A stretch of DNA of 64,000 bases from Paracamarosporium sp. OC-R06-R3. Lineage: Eukaryota > Ascomycota > Dothideomycetes > Pleosporales > Didymosphaeriaceae. The stretch covers positions 62,001 through 126,000 of the forward strand of contig JACVRA010000189.1 in NCBI GenBank assembly GCA_019828545.1, written 5' to 3'. The position numbers and the translations under genes are program-made. Of this stretch, positions 52,414 through 62,927 are shown in pieces. Numbering within the stretch: position 1 is the stretch's first letter; each line of letters starts with the position of its first letter. The notes beneath the pieces were generated by a model. The model saw nothing but the letters and a program-made list of their open reading frames with translations, was not told the origin of the DNA and ran no database searches.

Positions 52414-54549
52414 ATGACGACCATCATCAGAGTCCCCTGCTCCTCGGCCAACATTGGTCCCGGCTTCGACGTTATCGGGCTCGCGCTTTCCATGTACCTC
52501 GAGGTGCAACTCACAGTCACAAAGCAGGAGTCATCGTCGCATTCGCTCAATTGCCGCATCACCTACGACGGAGTCAACGCTGAGTCGGTCCCCCTCGTCG
52601 CCGAAGACAATCTCATCACCCGCACCGCCGTCTACGTCCTCCGCTGCCATGGCATCCGCGCATTCCCCGCCGAGACACACGTTCATGTCAAGAACCCCAT
52701 CCCGCTCGGGCGGGGGCTGGGCTCGTCTGCCGCCGCCATCGTGGCCGGTGTCAACCTGGCAAACGAAGTGGGCAATCTGCAGCTGTCCAAAGCTCGCATG
52801 CTCGACTTCTGTCTCATGGAGGAGCGCCATCCGGACAACGTGGCAGCAGCGCTGTACGGAGGCTTCGTCGGCACATACCTCAACGAACTGTCTCCTGAAG
52901 ACCTCGATCGCATGGAGATTCCTCTCAGTGAGGTGCTGCCCGAGCCCGCAGGAGGCAAGGACACCGGACTGCAACCGCCGCAGCCTCCCAGGGACATCGG
53001 CCACTATACCAAGTACAAGTGGTCGTCGGAAATAAAATGCATATGCGTAATTCCACAGTTCGAGGTCTCCACCGCAAAGGCTCGTGAGGTACTTCCCGAA
53101 AGTTACTCTCGCAAAGACATCGTCTTCAACATGCAAAGGTTAGCCGTCTTGACCACAGCGCTCGGACAGTCACCCCCGGACCCCAGCATGATCTACACCG
53201 CCATGCAGGACAAGATTCACCAGCCGTACCGCAGAGGTCTTATCCCCGGTCTCACCGAGATCCTGCAGTCCGTCACCCCGCAATCGCACCCTGGTCTGCT
53301 AGGCATCTGCCTGTCAGGTGCGGGTCCTACTATACTGGCATTGGCCACAAGCAACTTTGAATCGATAGCAGACCACCTGTTGGCCGAGTTTAAGAAGGAA
53401 GGCATCACGTGCGACTGGAAGTTGCTCGAGCTCGCCGAGGAAGGAACAACCGTCGAACAGCCATCGACTGGCCCATCTCGGCAAGTGGAAGAGGCGCTCA
53501 CGTATGCATCGTCCGGCGTCAGCATCGACGCAGGTAACGACCTCGTCAAGGGAATCAAGGCCCTGACAGCGGCCACCAGGCGTCCTGGTGCGGACGGCAA
53601 GATTGGTGGCTTCGGCGGTCTTCTCGATCTGGAAGCTGCTGGCTACACTGAGGCGCCAATCCTCGTTGGTGCAATCGACGGAATCGGTACCAAGGTCAAG
53701 ATTGCGTTCGAGATGGGCAAACACGATACCGTGGGCATCGATCTGGTCGCCATGAATGTCAACGACCTGGTTGTGCAGGGTGCCGAACCACTCATGTTCC
53801 TCGACTACTACGCGTGCAGCAAGCTGAGCGTTGATAGCGCCATCAAATTCGTCGAGGGCGTCGCGAACGGCTGTCGACAATCAGGCGCCGCTCTCGTTGG
53901 TGGCGAGACTGCAGAGATGCCCGGCATATACCAGCAGGGCGAATACGACGCTGGAGGCTGCGCAATCGGTGCTATCAAGAAAGGTGCCACCATCCTGCCC
54001 GATACGGCTGCTATGGCTCCGGGTGATGTGCTCCTAGGTCTCGCATCCAGCGGCGTGCACTCCAACGGCTTTTCCCTGGTGCGTAAGATTATCGAGAAGA
54101 AGGGGCTCTCGTTCCACGACACGGCGCCTTGGAGCACCAACGAGACTGTGGGCGGTAGCCTCCTCACGCCGACGCGCATCTACGTCAAGCCTCTGCTGGC
54201 TGCGACTCGCAAGGGCCTCATCAAGGGCATGGCTCACATCACTGGCGGTGGTCTCCTGGAGAACATCCCTCGTATGCTGCCCGACGGCCTTGCGGCAGAG
54301 CTCGACGCGAAGACGTGGCCTGTCCTCGACGTGTTCAAATGGCTCAAGGAAGCCGGGCGGCTGGAGGACGCAGAGTTCTGCCGCACGTTCAACACCGGGC
54401 TGGGCATGGTGCTCGTGGTGAGCGAGGACAAGGTTCGCAGCACGACGGAGACACTACAGGAGCATGGCGAGCAGGTGTACAGAATAGGAAGGCTGACAAA
54501 GAGGGCGGAGGAGGAGTGCATTGTGCAGAACATGGATGTCTGGCGATGA
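52414..54549 (+). CDS. Fused homoserine kinase - AIR synthase (PurM) bifunctional protein
   Basis: This uninterrupted 711-codon ORF encodes two complete enzymes. Residues 1-348 are homoserine kinase of the GHMP family: VPCSSANIGPGFDVIGLAL, the ATP loop NPIPLGRGLGSSAAA (94-108), the CLSGAGPTILAL motif and a normal C-terminus (WKLLELAEEGTTV). A 13-residue linker (QPSTGPSRQVEEA) leads into residues 362-711, AIR synthase: YASSGVSIDAG, GGFGGLLDL, DGIGTKVKIA, GGETAEMPGIY, SSGVHSNGFSLVRK, TGGGLLENIPRML and NTGLGMVLVV. The first makes O-phosphohomoserine for threonine; the second makes aminoimidazole ribotide for purines. All recognisable motifs are intact. The PurM half resembles that of the fungal ADE5,7 (GARS-AIRS) protein. 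Confidence 0.93.
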   Translation: MTTIIRVPCSSANIGPGFDVIGLALSMYLEVQLTVTKQESSSHSLNCRITYDGVNAESVPLVAEDNLITRTAVYVLRCHGIRAFPAETHVHVKNPIPLGRGLGSSAAAIVAGVNLANEVGNLQLSKARMLDFCLMEERHPDNVAAALYGGFVGTYLNELSPEDLDRMEIPLSEVLPEPAGGKDTGLQPPQPPRDIGHYTKYKWSSEIKCICVIPQFEVSTAKAREVLPESYSRKDIVFNMQRLAVLTTALGQSPPDPSMIYTAMQDKIHQPYRRGLIPGLTEILQSVTPQSHPGLLGICLSGAGPTILALATSNFESIADHLLAEFKKEGITCDWKLLELAEEGTTVEQPSTGPSRQVEEALTYASSGVSIDAGNDLVKGIKALTAATRRPGADGKIGGFGGLLDLEAAGYTEAPILVGAIDGIGTKVKIAFEMGKHDTVGIDLVAMNVNDLVVQGAEPLMFLDYYACSKLSVDSAIKFVEGVANGCRQSGAALVGGETAEMPGIYQQGEYDAGGCAIGAIKKGATILPDTAAMAPGDVLLGLASSGVHSNGFSLVRKIIEKKGLSFHDTAPWSTNETVGGSLLTPTRIYVKPLLAATRKGLIKGMAHITGGGLLENIPRMLPDGLAAELDAKTWPVLDVFKWLKEAGRLEDAEFCRTFNTGLGMVLVVSEDKVRSTTETLQEHGEQVYRIGRLTKRAEEECIVQNMDVWR

Positions 54550-55690
54550 ATTTAGGGTTTGGCGGGCCGCTGTCACAGTATGAGATTTGCCGCGGAGTGA
54601 AGCCGATGGATGGTCGAGACAGACATTTGCGAAGGGATCGGTGGGGCGGTGGAGTCGGGAGGTGTGAGATCTGAGGCTGGCACGAGCAGGGCGGTCGAGG
54701 CCGTGAGTGGAGTGCGGAGGGGGAGTAGGAGTAGGAGGAGTAGTAGGAGTGGAGTATCGAGGGTTTTGTTGTGGGTTCGGCGTTGCAGCGGCAGGGCTCG
54801 ATACACCAGTTTCACGAGATACATACGACGTTTAGATGCTGATGGGACCATGTAGTCCGGGTGTTGTTGCATGCCCCCATGGTTGCGGCTCGCCTGCCGA
54901 CGTTAGGTGCGTCAGGGCGGGTAAAGTGCAGAGGGCCAGTGGGATGATGATGCGAGGCTAGAAAAGTCGATATGGTTCAAACGGCCGCGGTTCACGTTGC
55001 TTGATCTGGCAAATGCAATACCCACGAAACCAGAGCCAGACGAGGGCGGATGTGTCTGCCAATTGACGTTGCGAGTGAGGCTAAGACGGACCGAAGGCGC
55101 TGGCGAGGGTGCATGGCGATTGGAGAGGCGGGCTCGACGCAAATGGACATGACAAGGAGGCATGCACGGCGAGTTGGAGTTGGGCGCTGGAGCAAGGCAT
55201 GGCGCTGGCGCTGTGGCTGCATGGGCGCGCAGGTGGCGTGCTTATTGTGGAGAAGGGTCGAGGAGCGGTGCCCTGTGCGATAAGCTGCTGGGCTCGACGA
55301 TGCGACGGGTGGATATGGCATCCCAACAAATGCGCGCGGGCGGCGGTGATTCGCCGGGGGTGGTGGTGAGGCACTTGGGGTCGCAGCAAGCCATGTCGTC
55401 GTCGCGCAGGCGGGTAAGCTTCTAGAAGGGCTCACGAGGAGTCACAGTCGAGCAAGCCATCGCAGCGGGCGCTAGACGTGGTTAATGCCGCCGGCCAGCG
55501 CCCGCCGTGATTGGCGCACATGCTAGTCCCGGCCCGTTTCCAGACTCTTTTTTTGTTTGCGCCTTGGTGTTGCGGTCAAGCCGCATCCGAGATTCTCACG
55601 CCTTGCATCCTCCCCACCATACGCTGCGCTGCTGCCTCGTCCGGCGCCCTTCTTCTTCTCCTTCTCCTTCTTCTCCTCTTCTCCTCCACC
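54550..55690. other. GC-rich intergenic region, no gene seen
   Basis: ORFs overlap on both strands because the sequence is GC-rich, but none resembles a family. A purine-rich GGAGTAGGAGTAGGAGGAG run lies near 54720-54740. The right end is the leader of the adenine phosphoribosyltransferase gene and ends in a long CTTCTTCTCC-type pyrimidine tract just before the ATG. Confidence 0.5.
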
Positions 55691-56476
55691 ATGTCCGGCG
55701 TCCCCTCCAACACCACCACCGCCGCGCACCCCGCCCCGCCGCACAAGGAGTCGACAGCCTCGCACCCGCCGCCCTCGAAGCCCGACCCCACGCTCGCCGG
55801 CTCCCACAATGCCCCCCAAAGAGGACTCTCCGCCGCCGGTCCCGCCGCCGCCGCCGAACTCTCCAGTCTTACGCTAAGGCTCAAGTCCTCGCTGCGCCAG
55901 TTCCCCGACTTCCCCAGCCCGGGCATCCTCTTCGAAGACATCATGCCGCTGTTTGCGGACCCCGCGCTGCACGAGGCCCTCATCCACGCCCTGGCGCTGC
56001 ACGTATCGCAGAACTTCGACACGCCCGATGTCGTCGTCGGCCTGGATGCGCGCGGGTTCCTGTTCGGGCCCAGCCTGGCGCTGCGCCTGGGCGCGGGGTT
56101 TGCCCCGGTCCGCAAGCAGGGCAAGTTGCCCGGCCCGTGTGAGACGGCCGCCTACGAGAAGGAGTACGGCAGCGACTTTTTCCAGATGCAGCGCGATGCC
56201 GTCAAGCCGGGGCAGAAGGTGCTGGTCGTGGACGATATCATTGCTACTGGTGAGTACGACCAAGTCACGTCAAACACCAACACAGATATTCAGGGAGGCC
56301 TGGGCGAACATGGCTAACAATATACAGGCGGCTCCGCGGCAGCAGCAGGCTCGCTCGTCATGAAGCTCGGCGGCACGCTCCTGGGCTACGTCTTCATCCT
56401 CGAACTCGACTTCCTCAAGGGCCGCGACAAGCTCGAGGCCCCCGTGTACACGCTTCTTTCTAGCCAGGAGAAGTAG
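55691..56476 (+). CDS. Adenine phosphoribosyltransferase
   Basis: Two exons, 55691-56249 and 56328-56476, are joined across a 78-bp intron with a GCTAAC branch-like sequence and give 235 residues. The N-terminal 58 residues are Pro/Ala/Ser-rich and probably disordered. The enzyme follows: LKSSLRQFPDFPSPGILFEDI, VVGLDARGFLFGP, the flexible-loop region RKQGKLPGP and the PRPP site VLVVDDIIATGGSAAAA, which spans the splice junction, then YVFILELDFLKGRDKL. It converts adenine and PRPP to AMP (purine salvage) in the cytosol. It lies 1.1 kb downstream of the AIR synthase fusion, so two purine genes are neighbours. Confidence 0.93.
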
Positions 56477-57209
56477 GCGGTACTTTTCACTCTCCCTGTC
56501 GTCTACACCAGACGAGAAACCACGCCGTCTACGAAACATAACACATCACAACGCAAACACACACAACACAAAAGTATACGTCTTCTCACTTTTCATACCT
56601 CTCGATAGATAGAAAAACTGCATGGACAAGGCGTCAGTTGGTTGATTGGTTGGCCTTTTTTTTTTCCTCGCTTGATTTTGCGGTGGGTGCTGGCGTGGTA
56701 GGATCAGGGCATGGATGAATAATACCGCAGACGCATAATGCGGACTCGGACGTCCGCAAGATTCGTGTCCTCGGGTCCTCCGCAGCATGCTGGGTGAATG
56801 GCTGGCTGGCGGACGGGCGGGATTTCTGTTTTCACTCCTGCGTTCTGTTTGCAAGCAATTGTCCGTGGTGCACGCGGGATTTACATATACGGTGGTGTGA
56901 CTGGGTTAGAATGATATTGATACGATGCAATGCTATGCTATGCTATGCTATGCTATGCTATGCTATGCGATTGAATTCAACAAGTCTTCCGCAATGCTAA
57001 CAAGCCATCAGGGTACTCCCCTTCTCCCCTCCTCCCCCCTATGCATTCTCTCCCGCGTAGCAAAATTGCTGCGCTACCTTCCTTCCTTGCTGATGTGGTG
57101 AGCAAGCAAGTGAGGGGCACGCCGGACCTCGCCCCCCACCTGCCCTTCGCAGCGACGCGCATCCCAACGCAGCCTAGCGCCGCCGCTCCCGGAGCCGCAC
57201 GCGTGTGTC
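56477..57209. other. Intergenic region with a pentanucleotide microsatellite
   Basis: This spacer lies between the adenine phosphoribosyltransferase and Rid-family genes. It contains a T run near 56660 and the ATGCT microsatellite listed separately. No gene is seen. Confidence 0.5.
56931..56969 (+). repeat. ATGCT microsatellite
   Basis: Seven uninterrupted ATGCT units followed by ATGCG. It is likely to vary between strains and is a possible marker locus. Confidence 0.9.
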
Positions 57210-57942
57210 ATGGCTCCCGCCCCGCACTCGCCGACGATAGCCTCCGTTTTCCTGATGCGTGGATGTCATCCGCGCGCCCTTTTGCGTCCCGTCTTACTTC
57301 CTATGCAGCGCGCTCTTGTTCCTCTTTTCACACCTCGACCTGCGTTCCTGCGACATATTGCGCCGTGTACGCTGCAATTGAGTGCCCCACGATTCGGAAC
57401 GTGTGCTAGACGATACTATACAGACGGGAAATCGCAAGACAGAATGGCTGAAATCAAGAAGGTTTTCTCGTCCGAGGCCATGCCGCGTATGCCTCCCTTT
57501 CCCTCGTCCCTCCCATTCATCCATGCCCTCTCCTTTCTAACCTATCTATCTATACAAACACTAATCCATACTCTGGAACAATGCAGCCGCAGGCCCCTAC
57601 TCCCACGCCGTAATCGCAGGCCCCCAAATCTACGTCTCAGGCTGCATCCCCGCGGACAAAGAAGGCAACATCGTGACGGGCAGCATCGCCGAGCAAACGA
57701 AGGCCTGCATCGACAATATCAAGGCGATACTCAAGGAGGCGGGCGTGGGCATCGAGCGCGTCGTCAAGGTCAACGTCTTCCTGACCGACATGGCCAACTT
57801 CGCCGAGATGAACGGCGTCTACGGCGAGCACTTTGCGCACAAGCCGGCGCGCAGCTGCGTCGCTGTTAAGCAGCTGCCTAAGGGCGTGCCTGTGGAGATT
57901 GAGTGCATTGCGTATAATGGTATGATTGGTGCGAAGCTGTAG
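57210..57942 (+). CDS. Rid-family (YjgF/UK114) 2-iminobutanoate deaminase, probably mitochondrial
   Basis: Two exons, 57210-57486 and 57587-57942, are joined across a 100-bp intron and give 210 residues. The conserved domain (about residues 82-210) has PAGPYSHAVIAGPQIYVSG, then VKVNVFLTDMANFAEMN, ARSCVAVKQLPKGVPVEIEC and a C-terminal IAYN, with Arg in the PARSCV segment as the expected substrate-binding Arg. The N-terminal extension is rich in Arg, Ala, Leu and Pro with few acidic residues, as in mitochondrial targeting peptides; Met at 57303 (MQRALVPLFTPRPAF) is an alternative start. Rid proteins hydrolyse reactive enamine/imine products, notably those released by threonine dehydratase. Confidence 0.9.
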
Positions 57943-59415
57943 GTGGGTGTAAAGGTAGGACTGACTTTTTTGCGTGTAGGTTAGTTTGCTGAGGGCGGTG
58001 TAGGTGTGTGGGGGAGCGGAGGCGGTCGTTTGGAGGGAGGAGCGTGGTGGTGTGGTGAGGTACGAAGTACGACTCGATATGGGATGATAAAAGTTCATGA
58101 GGTGAAATGGAATGGAATATTTGCATAGCTCTGTCAGATGAACAAAAATCCAGCCACTATGTTTCCGTAAATCTGTTTCTGTTCCACCCACTCGAACTAA
58201 CTTGCCCCAACCTACTGCTAGATAACCTGTCTTAGATAGCCTCTCTTTCCTCCCATTGCTCTGCGAGCGCAATGACCAGCCTTCTACTCGGCCCCGCAGA
58301 ATCGAGACTTTTCTCGGTCAAATAGGTCTGAGTTTGGATCAGTGCTGTGCCTAGTACGGGAAACCCAGAACAGAAATCAGTAACGCTCCCACGCACAAGT
58401 CCATGCCAGCAGCAGCGCTCTCAGATTTCCCAACCACCTCCAGTGGCACGCTACTTCCCCAGAGGACAGCACTCCCGTCGCGCTTCCGCCATCTAGTTAT
58501 CATCTCTAGGAGACGTTATAATTAACGGGAGGGGGAACCCAGAGAGTATACTCAGCGAGGTGGATCCGGTGTACGTGCGTTGCGAGTGCACTTCACTGTT
58601 CACTGCGTAAATTGGTCATTGAAATGGTGCCGTGGGTGCGGTAACATAGCAGTGACTTTTTTCTTTTCTTGCTTTTTGGTTGTTGTTGATGGAGTTAACT
58701 GTGTTGGGGATCTGTGCTCGGAGGGTGGGAGGGTAGTATGTGAGGATGTGCGTATATGCTTCGTGCTGGCTTGTGGGTATGTATGTGGGTGGATGGTGTA
58801 TGGGGGTGGATGGTGTATGGGGGTATGTGTGAGTGGTGAGATGGTGGTGGGCTGGGTTTGGAATGGTATATGCGGGCGTGTATGAGTGGTGAGATGTTGC
58901 TGGGCTGGGGATGGAGCTAGCGGGGTGGAGTGGTTTTAGGCTGGGCACTGGATGTCTACCGTTACGAATCTGTGGATTTGCGGGGTTCTGCTTGTTAACG
59001 GTGTGCTTTGGAGTCATTGCATGTGTGTTTATGGCTTGGTGGGGATAGCGAGGCGTCGTGCCTCGACGATTGATGTAGGGGCTGAGTATTTTATGTAGGC
59101 TATAGGGCCTTGCGATCTCTCTGCTGTATGAGTGGTGCATGTACTCGGTATTATGTATATACAGTTCGCTAAGCCCTTTTGATCTTAATTGGCAGAGACT
59201 GCGAGGAAGGCAGTGTTGGATCGATGGAACAAACGTGTCCTTCTCTTTCCTTCCATCCTAGACACGCTGAGTCCCAGCCCAATAGCACGCCCGTGTGCGA
59301 ATGGCGGAGGCAGTATCAATCTGCTTCGATCGACCTGTACAGTTAGCGGTGAGAACCATCGCAGACCACCGACTACATTCTCGTCACGCATCGCGCCGGC
59401 AGCCACTGAACCAAT
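57943..59415. other. Gene-free region with G-rich minisatellite
   Basis: This spacer separates convergent genes. A G/T-rich stretch at about 58780-58920 contains a GGTGGATGGTGTATGGG direct repeat and two copies of a GAGTGGTGAGATG...GCTGGG unit. The long minus-strand ORF across it is low-complexity and I do not call it. Confidence 0.45.
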
Positions 59416-60463
59416 TCATGTGGCGTCCGTAAACCATGGATGCGACAAAGCTTCCTGGGCCGTGATCCGCCTCTTTGGATCCACATTCGTCATCCTCCCA
59501 ACCAAGTCCTTGAATTCCGGCTCAATATCTGTACACAGCGCGAACGGCCTCCGGGGAAACTCCTTATTAAACCCCTCTGCAATCACCGTGAATATCTCGA
59601 CCTAAGGGCTGTCTCCAAGATGCTCCAGCAAGCCATAGAAGCTCTCTAGATCAGAGAAATACGACAGATGACGTTCGAGAACAATGGACAGCTTTTCCTC
59701 GCCCTCATTGAGTTCCTCTTCGTCGACGGCGAAGATAACCCGTTTCGTCACCGCGTAGATGCACTAGAATCCAGCACGTCAGAAACGCAAAGACGAGCCA
59801 AGCGGTGCATAAAACTTACGACAATCCCGAACGAGAAGATATCCGAGGGCTTGTGCACCTTGCCAGATGCATGCGCCTCGGGACTCCGCCACATCCAGTT
59901 CCCAACCTGTCCTCCAATGATGGCCGAGTCGTCCGGCACGTAAGCAGCGTCTTCGATGTCGGCGAGCTGGACCTGCTGAATAGTAGTCTTGCCGTCTGTC
60001 TCGGTCCAATCCACCATGATGTTGTTTGGCTTGACATCCGTATGCACGATGCCTTTCTCGTGCAGAGCCGCAATGCCTCGGAGAGAGTCCCTAAGTACGC
60101 GTTTCGTCACGGGAAGCGGGACGTCTTTCTGAGCAAAAGACAGGAGGTGGTCCTTGAGATATTTATAGGCAAACATGGATTGATCAGGAATGGCATCATC
60201 GGCCACCCGGATGTAGGGACATGCTTGAAGATCGGTGTACATGGCTTGGACATAATTGAAGTGGTTCTTTGGTACACTTTTGAGAACGTAGCGCTGTTTG
60301 CTGGCTCTAGAGATGGAAAGTTAGCTGGCGGGAGGGCTCTGGTGTTGGGATGCACGTACGAGGCGAGGTACACGCGGCCGAACGGGCCTGGGCTTTCTTG
60401 TAGCATGCGTTTGACGACATACTGGTGGCCGGATTTGCCTACGGTCCGCGTGATTGCGGCCAT
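59416..60463 (-). pseudogene. Protein kinase gene with one in-frame TAG
   Basis: Exons 60463-60360, 60306-59820 and 59763 onward keep one frame across two GT-AG introns (53 and 56 bp). Kinase features: RYVLKSV (catalytic Lys), catalytic loop HTDVKPNNIMVDW, then LADIEDAAYV in place of DFG, the MWRSPEAHA P+1 region and DIFSFGIV. In exon 3 a TAG at 59604-59602 stands where I expect Trp (GDSP-stop-VEIF). Coding then resumes in the same frame as a normal kinase C-lobe end (FNKEFPRRPFAL, PKRRITAQEALSHPWF) to TGA at 59416. If the TAG acts as a stop the product is 250 residues and lacks the last part of the C-lobe; otherwise it is 312 residues. Confidence 0.7.
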
Positions 60464-61105
60464 GAGGGACTTAGTAGAGCAACGAGTTGTTCAAAAGTGA
60501 TAGAAGAGGCCTGGCCCGTGGCAGAAGGAAAACAGCTCATCTATGAGGCTTCTCGTGAGTGACGGCCCAAGCTCCTTCCCAGCCAAGTGAATATGAGCCC
60601 CATCCATTTGGCTCTTCCAACAGGCCTGCGTCTGGGGATTTCACGAGTTGACTAGCAGTTTTGAACTTGGAGTGCCTTCCTGTTGTACTGTTTCCCATTT
60701 CGTCGCCAGCCCCAATCTACTAAGCCCAGCTTTTATCCCACACCATTCTATTCCCGCTCCACAATATCATCATGTCGCGCCCACCTCCCTACGCAACAAC
60801 CCTCCCAATTCACTTCCAGAGTCCAGGACATGATAGATGCATGTTAGAGATGTGATGGACTGCAGATGAAAACACGGAAGTAAGTGAATCCAGGAAGATT
60901 GTACGTGAGCAACGCCTTTGCAGTAGACAGAGAAGGTATATGCTAGAAAACACCGAAAATAAAAACGCTAGGGAGTATGAAAAAGGAAACAAAGTGCCGC
61001 AATAGTCCTCGTCGATGTATCCCCTCTTATTCGCGTACCACCCACCAATCTATGTATCCGCAAGTCCTTTATCTATTCCAAGCATACTAGCAGTGCGTGT
61101 GCTGC
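60464..61105. other. Intergenic region, no gene seen
   Basis: This spacer should hold the promoter of the kinase gene and the terminator of the F-box gene. No ORF of note. Confidence 0.5.
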
Positions 61106-62666
61106 TCACACCCTCCTCGTACCCAGCCCGCAATACGGCCCCTCCCACCCGGACCCCTCCACACCCCCCACAAACCCCTGAATCTTAAACCGCTCATCAA
61201 CACCCTCCTCCTCCCACACCAGCCCCTCACTATCAAACAACACACCCTCCGCCGGCACGGGTTCCCCATACAAATATGGCGGCAAATATCCCCCGCCATA
61301 ATATGCACAAACGAGCTTTACGCTCGCCCTGCCCCTCAGCAAGTCCACGACCCCGAGAAGCGAGTCGCGGTGTGGCGTATGCGTGAACACAGAGCTCGTG
61401 AAGATCTTGGCGACGTCGTCGAAGGCTGTGCGCTGCGGCTTGGTGTGCAGACGGAGGTGGGCGAGGGGGGTTGTGGAGGCGATGGCGGAGATGTACGACG
61501 GGAGGTGCTGCCATTTTGACTGGTAGTCGTAGTCGAAGGCGGAAAGGCCGAGCGTGTGGAGGTGCGGGGGTGCGAGGCTGGCGTCGAAGAGAGTTGCTGC
61601 TAGCACGGCATGGTGCTCTATGTCTAGGGTATGGAGGTGCGTGCAGGGCGAGAGGCCAGGGGAAAGCGAACGGAGCGCGGCGGCGGAGACAAGCATGCTG
61701 GTTTTGAGGGGCGAGAGGGAGTAGTGGCGTGGAATTCCGGCGTTCATGTCCCCGAAGTTGGCGTAACGAAGATACGAGAGGGAAGCGCTCTGCTGCTGAA
61801 TAGCGGACAAGATATATACCTCTGCGGTGACGTCCACATCTTGTGCGGTCCGGGGAGGGATCCAGTCGAGGAGGAGCGTCAGAGAGCGGAGAGCTTGCGG
61901 CAGTGAAAGAAGGGCGTCAAGGCATCCGCCAGGTCCTGTTGGCACAACACATCGTTCAAGAATAAGAGTTTCCAGCGGAGTGCGTGTGGACTGAGCAGCG
62001 AGCGCCGTGGGGCCGTCCTGAAGGATGTTCAAGCTTACGCATGACACATGCAGGTATTTCAACGTCGGCGACAGGAATACCGGCAAGATTGCCTCGATGT
62101 AGTACCACCGCTTTGTGCCGTGGGAATGGAGCGTGACTGCTCAGCACGTCAGCTGTAATCACAAAACCGTCAAAATGCAGATCAATCAACGACATACACG
62201 ATGTCAAGCAACTAAATGCGCCCTCTACGCGACCCGCCCGCGTCCCATTCGCCATCTTAAACAGATCCATGTACTCCACGACGTGCTTTTCCGGCCACCA
62301 AGTGTCGTACGACATGGACTGCATGTGCAGTAAGGGGCTTTCTACCTTCAAGCTCTTCAGCCTCCTCATCCGCCCGACCAGTTCCGGCACCTGCTCAATG
62401 CCCTGCCACCTTTCTGACTTTGGCGTGACCTCCAGCGTCTCGATCGCCAGAATACGTTCTGGACGCTGCTCCAGAGCCTCAGCTAGATGCGGGACGAAAT
62501 CGCCATGGCGGAGGTAGATGTTCTTGAACAGCTGGGCTTCAGCGAGAGGGTGAAGCTTGTGGCATGTTTGGGCAAGTGCGATGAGGGTCCTTCGGTCATC
62601 GATTGCCTCGACGACAGCGTCGACCAATTCGTTTGGAAGAGAGAGAAGGGAGAACATTGGAGGCAA
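61106..62666 (-). CDS. F-box / leucine-rich-repeat-like protein
   Basis: Two exons, 62666-62198 and 62136-61106, are joined across a 61-bp intron with a strong GTATGT donor and a GCTGAC branch-like sequence, giving 499 residues. The N-terminus has an F-box pattern (SLLSLPNELVDAVVEAIDDRRTLIALAQTCHKLHPLAEAQLF; here in two parts). The rest contains leucine-rich segments (LKSLKVESPLLH, PLETLILERCVV, LRSLTLLLDW, LHTLDIEHHAV, LHTLGLSAFDYD) resembling degenerate LRRs. Such proteins serve as substrate adaptors of SCF ubiquitin ligases. The substrate is unknown. Confidence 0.85.
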
Positions 62667-62927
62667 AGGAAATGCAAAGCTAGTGGCAGATAGCTATTGA
62701 GAATGAGCGGTATGTTGACTTAGGCAACAGTAGCGGACGGGAACGTCCCCGCAATTGTGGGGAAGGAGCAGCATCCCTGTAGGTTTTAGCACGCGAAACG
62801 AGACGTTGACAGCACGAAAATTGCACATTTGAATTGAATTGGATCGATTTCATTGGATTCGTTGTTCGTATTCCGCAGTGGAACTCATGATACATGCATG
62901 CAACTTTGGCTTCAATCAAGTGCGCAT

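Noticed and set aside
54992..55435. Overlapping GC-rich ORFs on both strands between the fusion gene and adenine phosphoribosyltransferase
   Set aside because: Long frames are expected by chance in GC-rich DNA; Arg/Ala/Pro-rich translations without domains.
58616..59140. Minus-strand ORF of 174 codons rich in Thr, Pro and His
   Set aside because: It is the complement of a G/T-rich minisatellite and is low in complexity; no domain or start context supports it.
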